Below are positions 4,898-5,406 of a DNA stretch of 5,406 nt, piece by piece (position 1 is the stretch's first letter; every line of letters begins with the position of its first letter). Below the pieces are notes generated by a model. It ran no database searches. It was not told the origin of the DNA and worked only from the letters and a program-made list of their open reading frames with translations. Source of the DNA: an uncultured Rhodospirillaceae bacterium (GTDB lineage: Bacteria; Pseudomonadota; Alphaproteobacteria; CAAGCB01; CAG-977). The DNA lies in assembly GCA_900553035.1 (NCBI GenBank), contig USCC01000126.1, forward strand, positions 1 through 5,406. The letters are read 5' to 3'. Both the position numbers and the translations under genes were made by a program.

Positions 4898-5406
4898 TCA
4901 GCAATTGACCATATTTACGGCCAGTCCGCCCTTTGCGGTTTCTTTATATTTGTCCTGCATGTCAAGTCCCGTCTGGCGCATTGTTTCAACCGCGCGATCA
5001 AGAGAAACAGCGTGAATACCATCGCCGCTGAGCGCCAGACGCGCCGCATTGATCGCCTTCATCGCCCCCATGGCATTGCGCTCAATACACGGAATCTGCA
5101 CCAGCCCCGAAACCGGATCGCATGTCAGGCCAAGATTGTGTTCAATTCCGATTTCAGCCGCGTTTTCAACCTGTTCCGCCGTTCCCTCCAGAGCTGCCGT
5201 CAATCCCGCCGCAGCCATGGAACAGGCTACGCCGACTTCCCCCTGGCATCCGACTTCCGCCCCGGAAATAGAGGCGTTCTGTTTATAAACGCTGCCAATC
5301 GCCCCCGCTGTCAGGAGAAAACGGATAACTCCTTCTCTGGAAGCCCGGGGACAAAAGCGTTCGTAATAGCGCAGAACCGCCGGAATAATGCCCGCCGCTC
5401 CGTTCG
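4898..5406 (-). CDS. sdaA: L-serine dehydratase (L-serine ammonia-lyase), C-terminal part
   Basis: The enzyme deaminates L-serine to pyruvate and ammonia in the cytoplasm, using a [4Fe-4S] cluster as Lewis acid. The window holds the last 168 complete codons; the gene runs off the right edge, and full-length relatives have about 455-460 residues. Numbering from the first complete codon, the fragment opens with NGAAGIIPAVL, then ASISGAEVGCQGEVG (44-58), GLTCDPVSG (92-100), VQIPCIERNAMGA (102-114), YKETAKGGLAVN (153-164) and a terminal Cys. Cysteines 53, 95, 106 and 168 are spaced 42, 11 and 62 residues apart. This matches the cluster ligands Cys343, Cys385, Cys396 and C-terminal Cys458 that I recall for the Legionella enzyme, where the tail cysteine plugs the cluster. 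All four are present, so the visible part is intact. The gene is convergent with the metallopeptidase array and ends at TGA (4900-4898). The sdaB-type paralog name cannot be excluded. Confidence 0.96.
   Translation of the reverse strand, partial: NGAAGIIPAVLRYYERFCPRASREGVIRFLLTAGAIGSVYKQNASISGAEVGCQGEVGVACSMAAAGLTAALEGTAEQVENAAEIGIEHNLGLTCDPVSGLVQIPCIERNAMGAMKAINAARLALSGDGIHAVSLDRAVETMRQTGLDMQDKYKETAKGGLAVNMVNC

Noticed and set aside
4445..4904. Two overlapping minus-strand open frames with near-identical peptide stretches (CxxPKRLSKKEV-like)
   Set aside because: The similarity comes from the underlying DNA repeat read in two different frames. One frame overlaps the sdaA stop and terminator. 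There is no independent coding evidence.
4898..5406. Possible pseudogene status of sdaA, since only part of it is present
   Set aside because: The truncation is the window edge. The reading frame is open throughout and all four cluster cysteines are present with the expected spacing.

Overview
The window looks like a proteobacterial chromosome of moderate GC content. The only household gene is the 3' end of an iron-sulfur L-serine dehydratase (sdaA) of the single-chain proteobacterial type. The rest is an accessory locus: four consecutive plus-strand genes for proteins of 328-339 residues that are clearly paralogous and all carry an HEARH/HEGRH zinc-peptidase motif followed about 31 residues later by an EADA motif. 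I recall similar proteins being labelled DUF6782 putative metallopeptidases, mainly in Alphaproteobacteria. That placement is from memory and the taxonomic inference is weak.

Layout. Bases 1-59 are a short leader with a perfect 7-bp hairpin and a Shine-Dalgarno sequence. Gene A (60-1079) and gene B (1106-2104) are 26 bp apart and share an identical AGGAAAAGGA ribosome-binding segment. A 236-bp gap follows. It carries a near-consensus sigma70 promoter (TTGACA, 17 bp, TTTAAT) whose -10 box lies inside an operator-like dyad. Gene C (2341-3327) and gene D (3332-4333) are separated by only 4 bp, so they are probably translationally coupled. The array therefore appears to be two two-gene transcription units, A-B and C-D. 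Genes B, C and D resemble each other more than A. For B and C the longest open frames start upstream of the real starts; alignment with the paralogs and the Shine-Dalgarno positions place them at 1106 and 2341.

The 564-bp stretch 4334-4897 has no credible gene. It contains a weak terminator candidate after gene D and then a tandem repeat with an exact 145-bp period: two full copies about 90% identical, a truncated last copy, and a decayed, shortened copy in front. Each full copy holds possible RNA hairpins and a terminator-like T6 run. The last repeat fragment runs into a strong GC-rich hairpin that is well placed as the rho-independent terminator of sdaA, which is read towards the array from the right edge.

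How the parts work together. The four paralogs look like cytoplasmic-type or non-classically exported zinc hydrolases: they show no signal peptide and no membrane segment. Each keeps the active site, so this is a diversifying family of probably active enzymes rather than a row of decaying copies. Substrate and role are unknown. Nothing links them functionally to sdaA, which is convergent and insulated by the repeat region.
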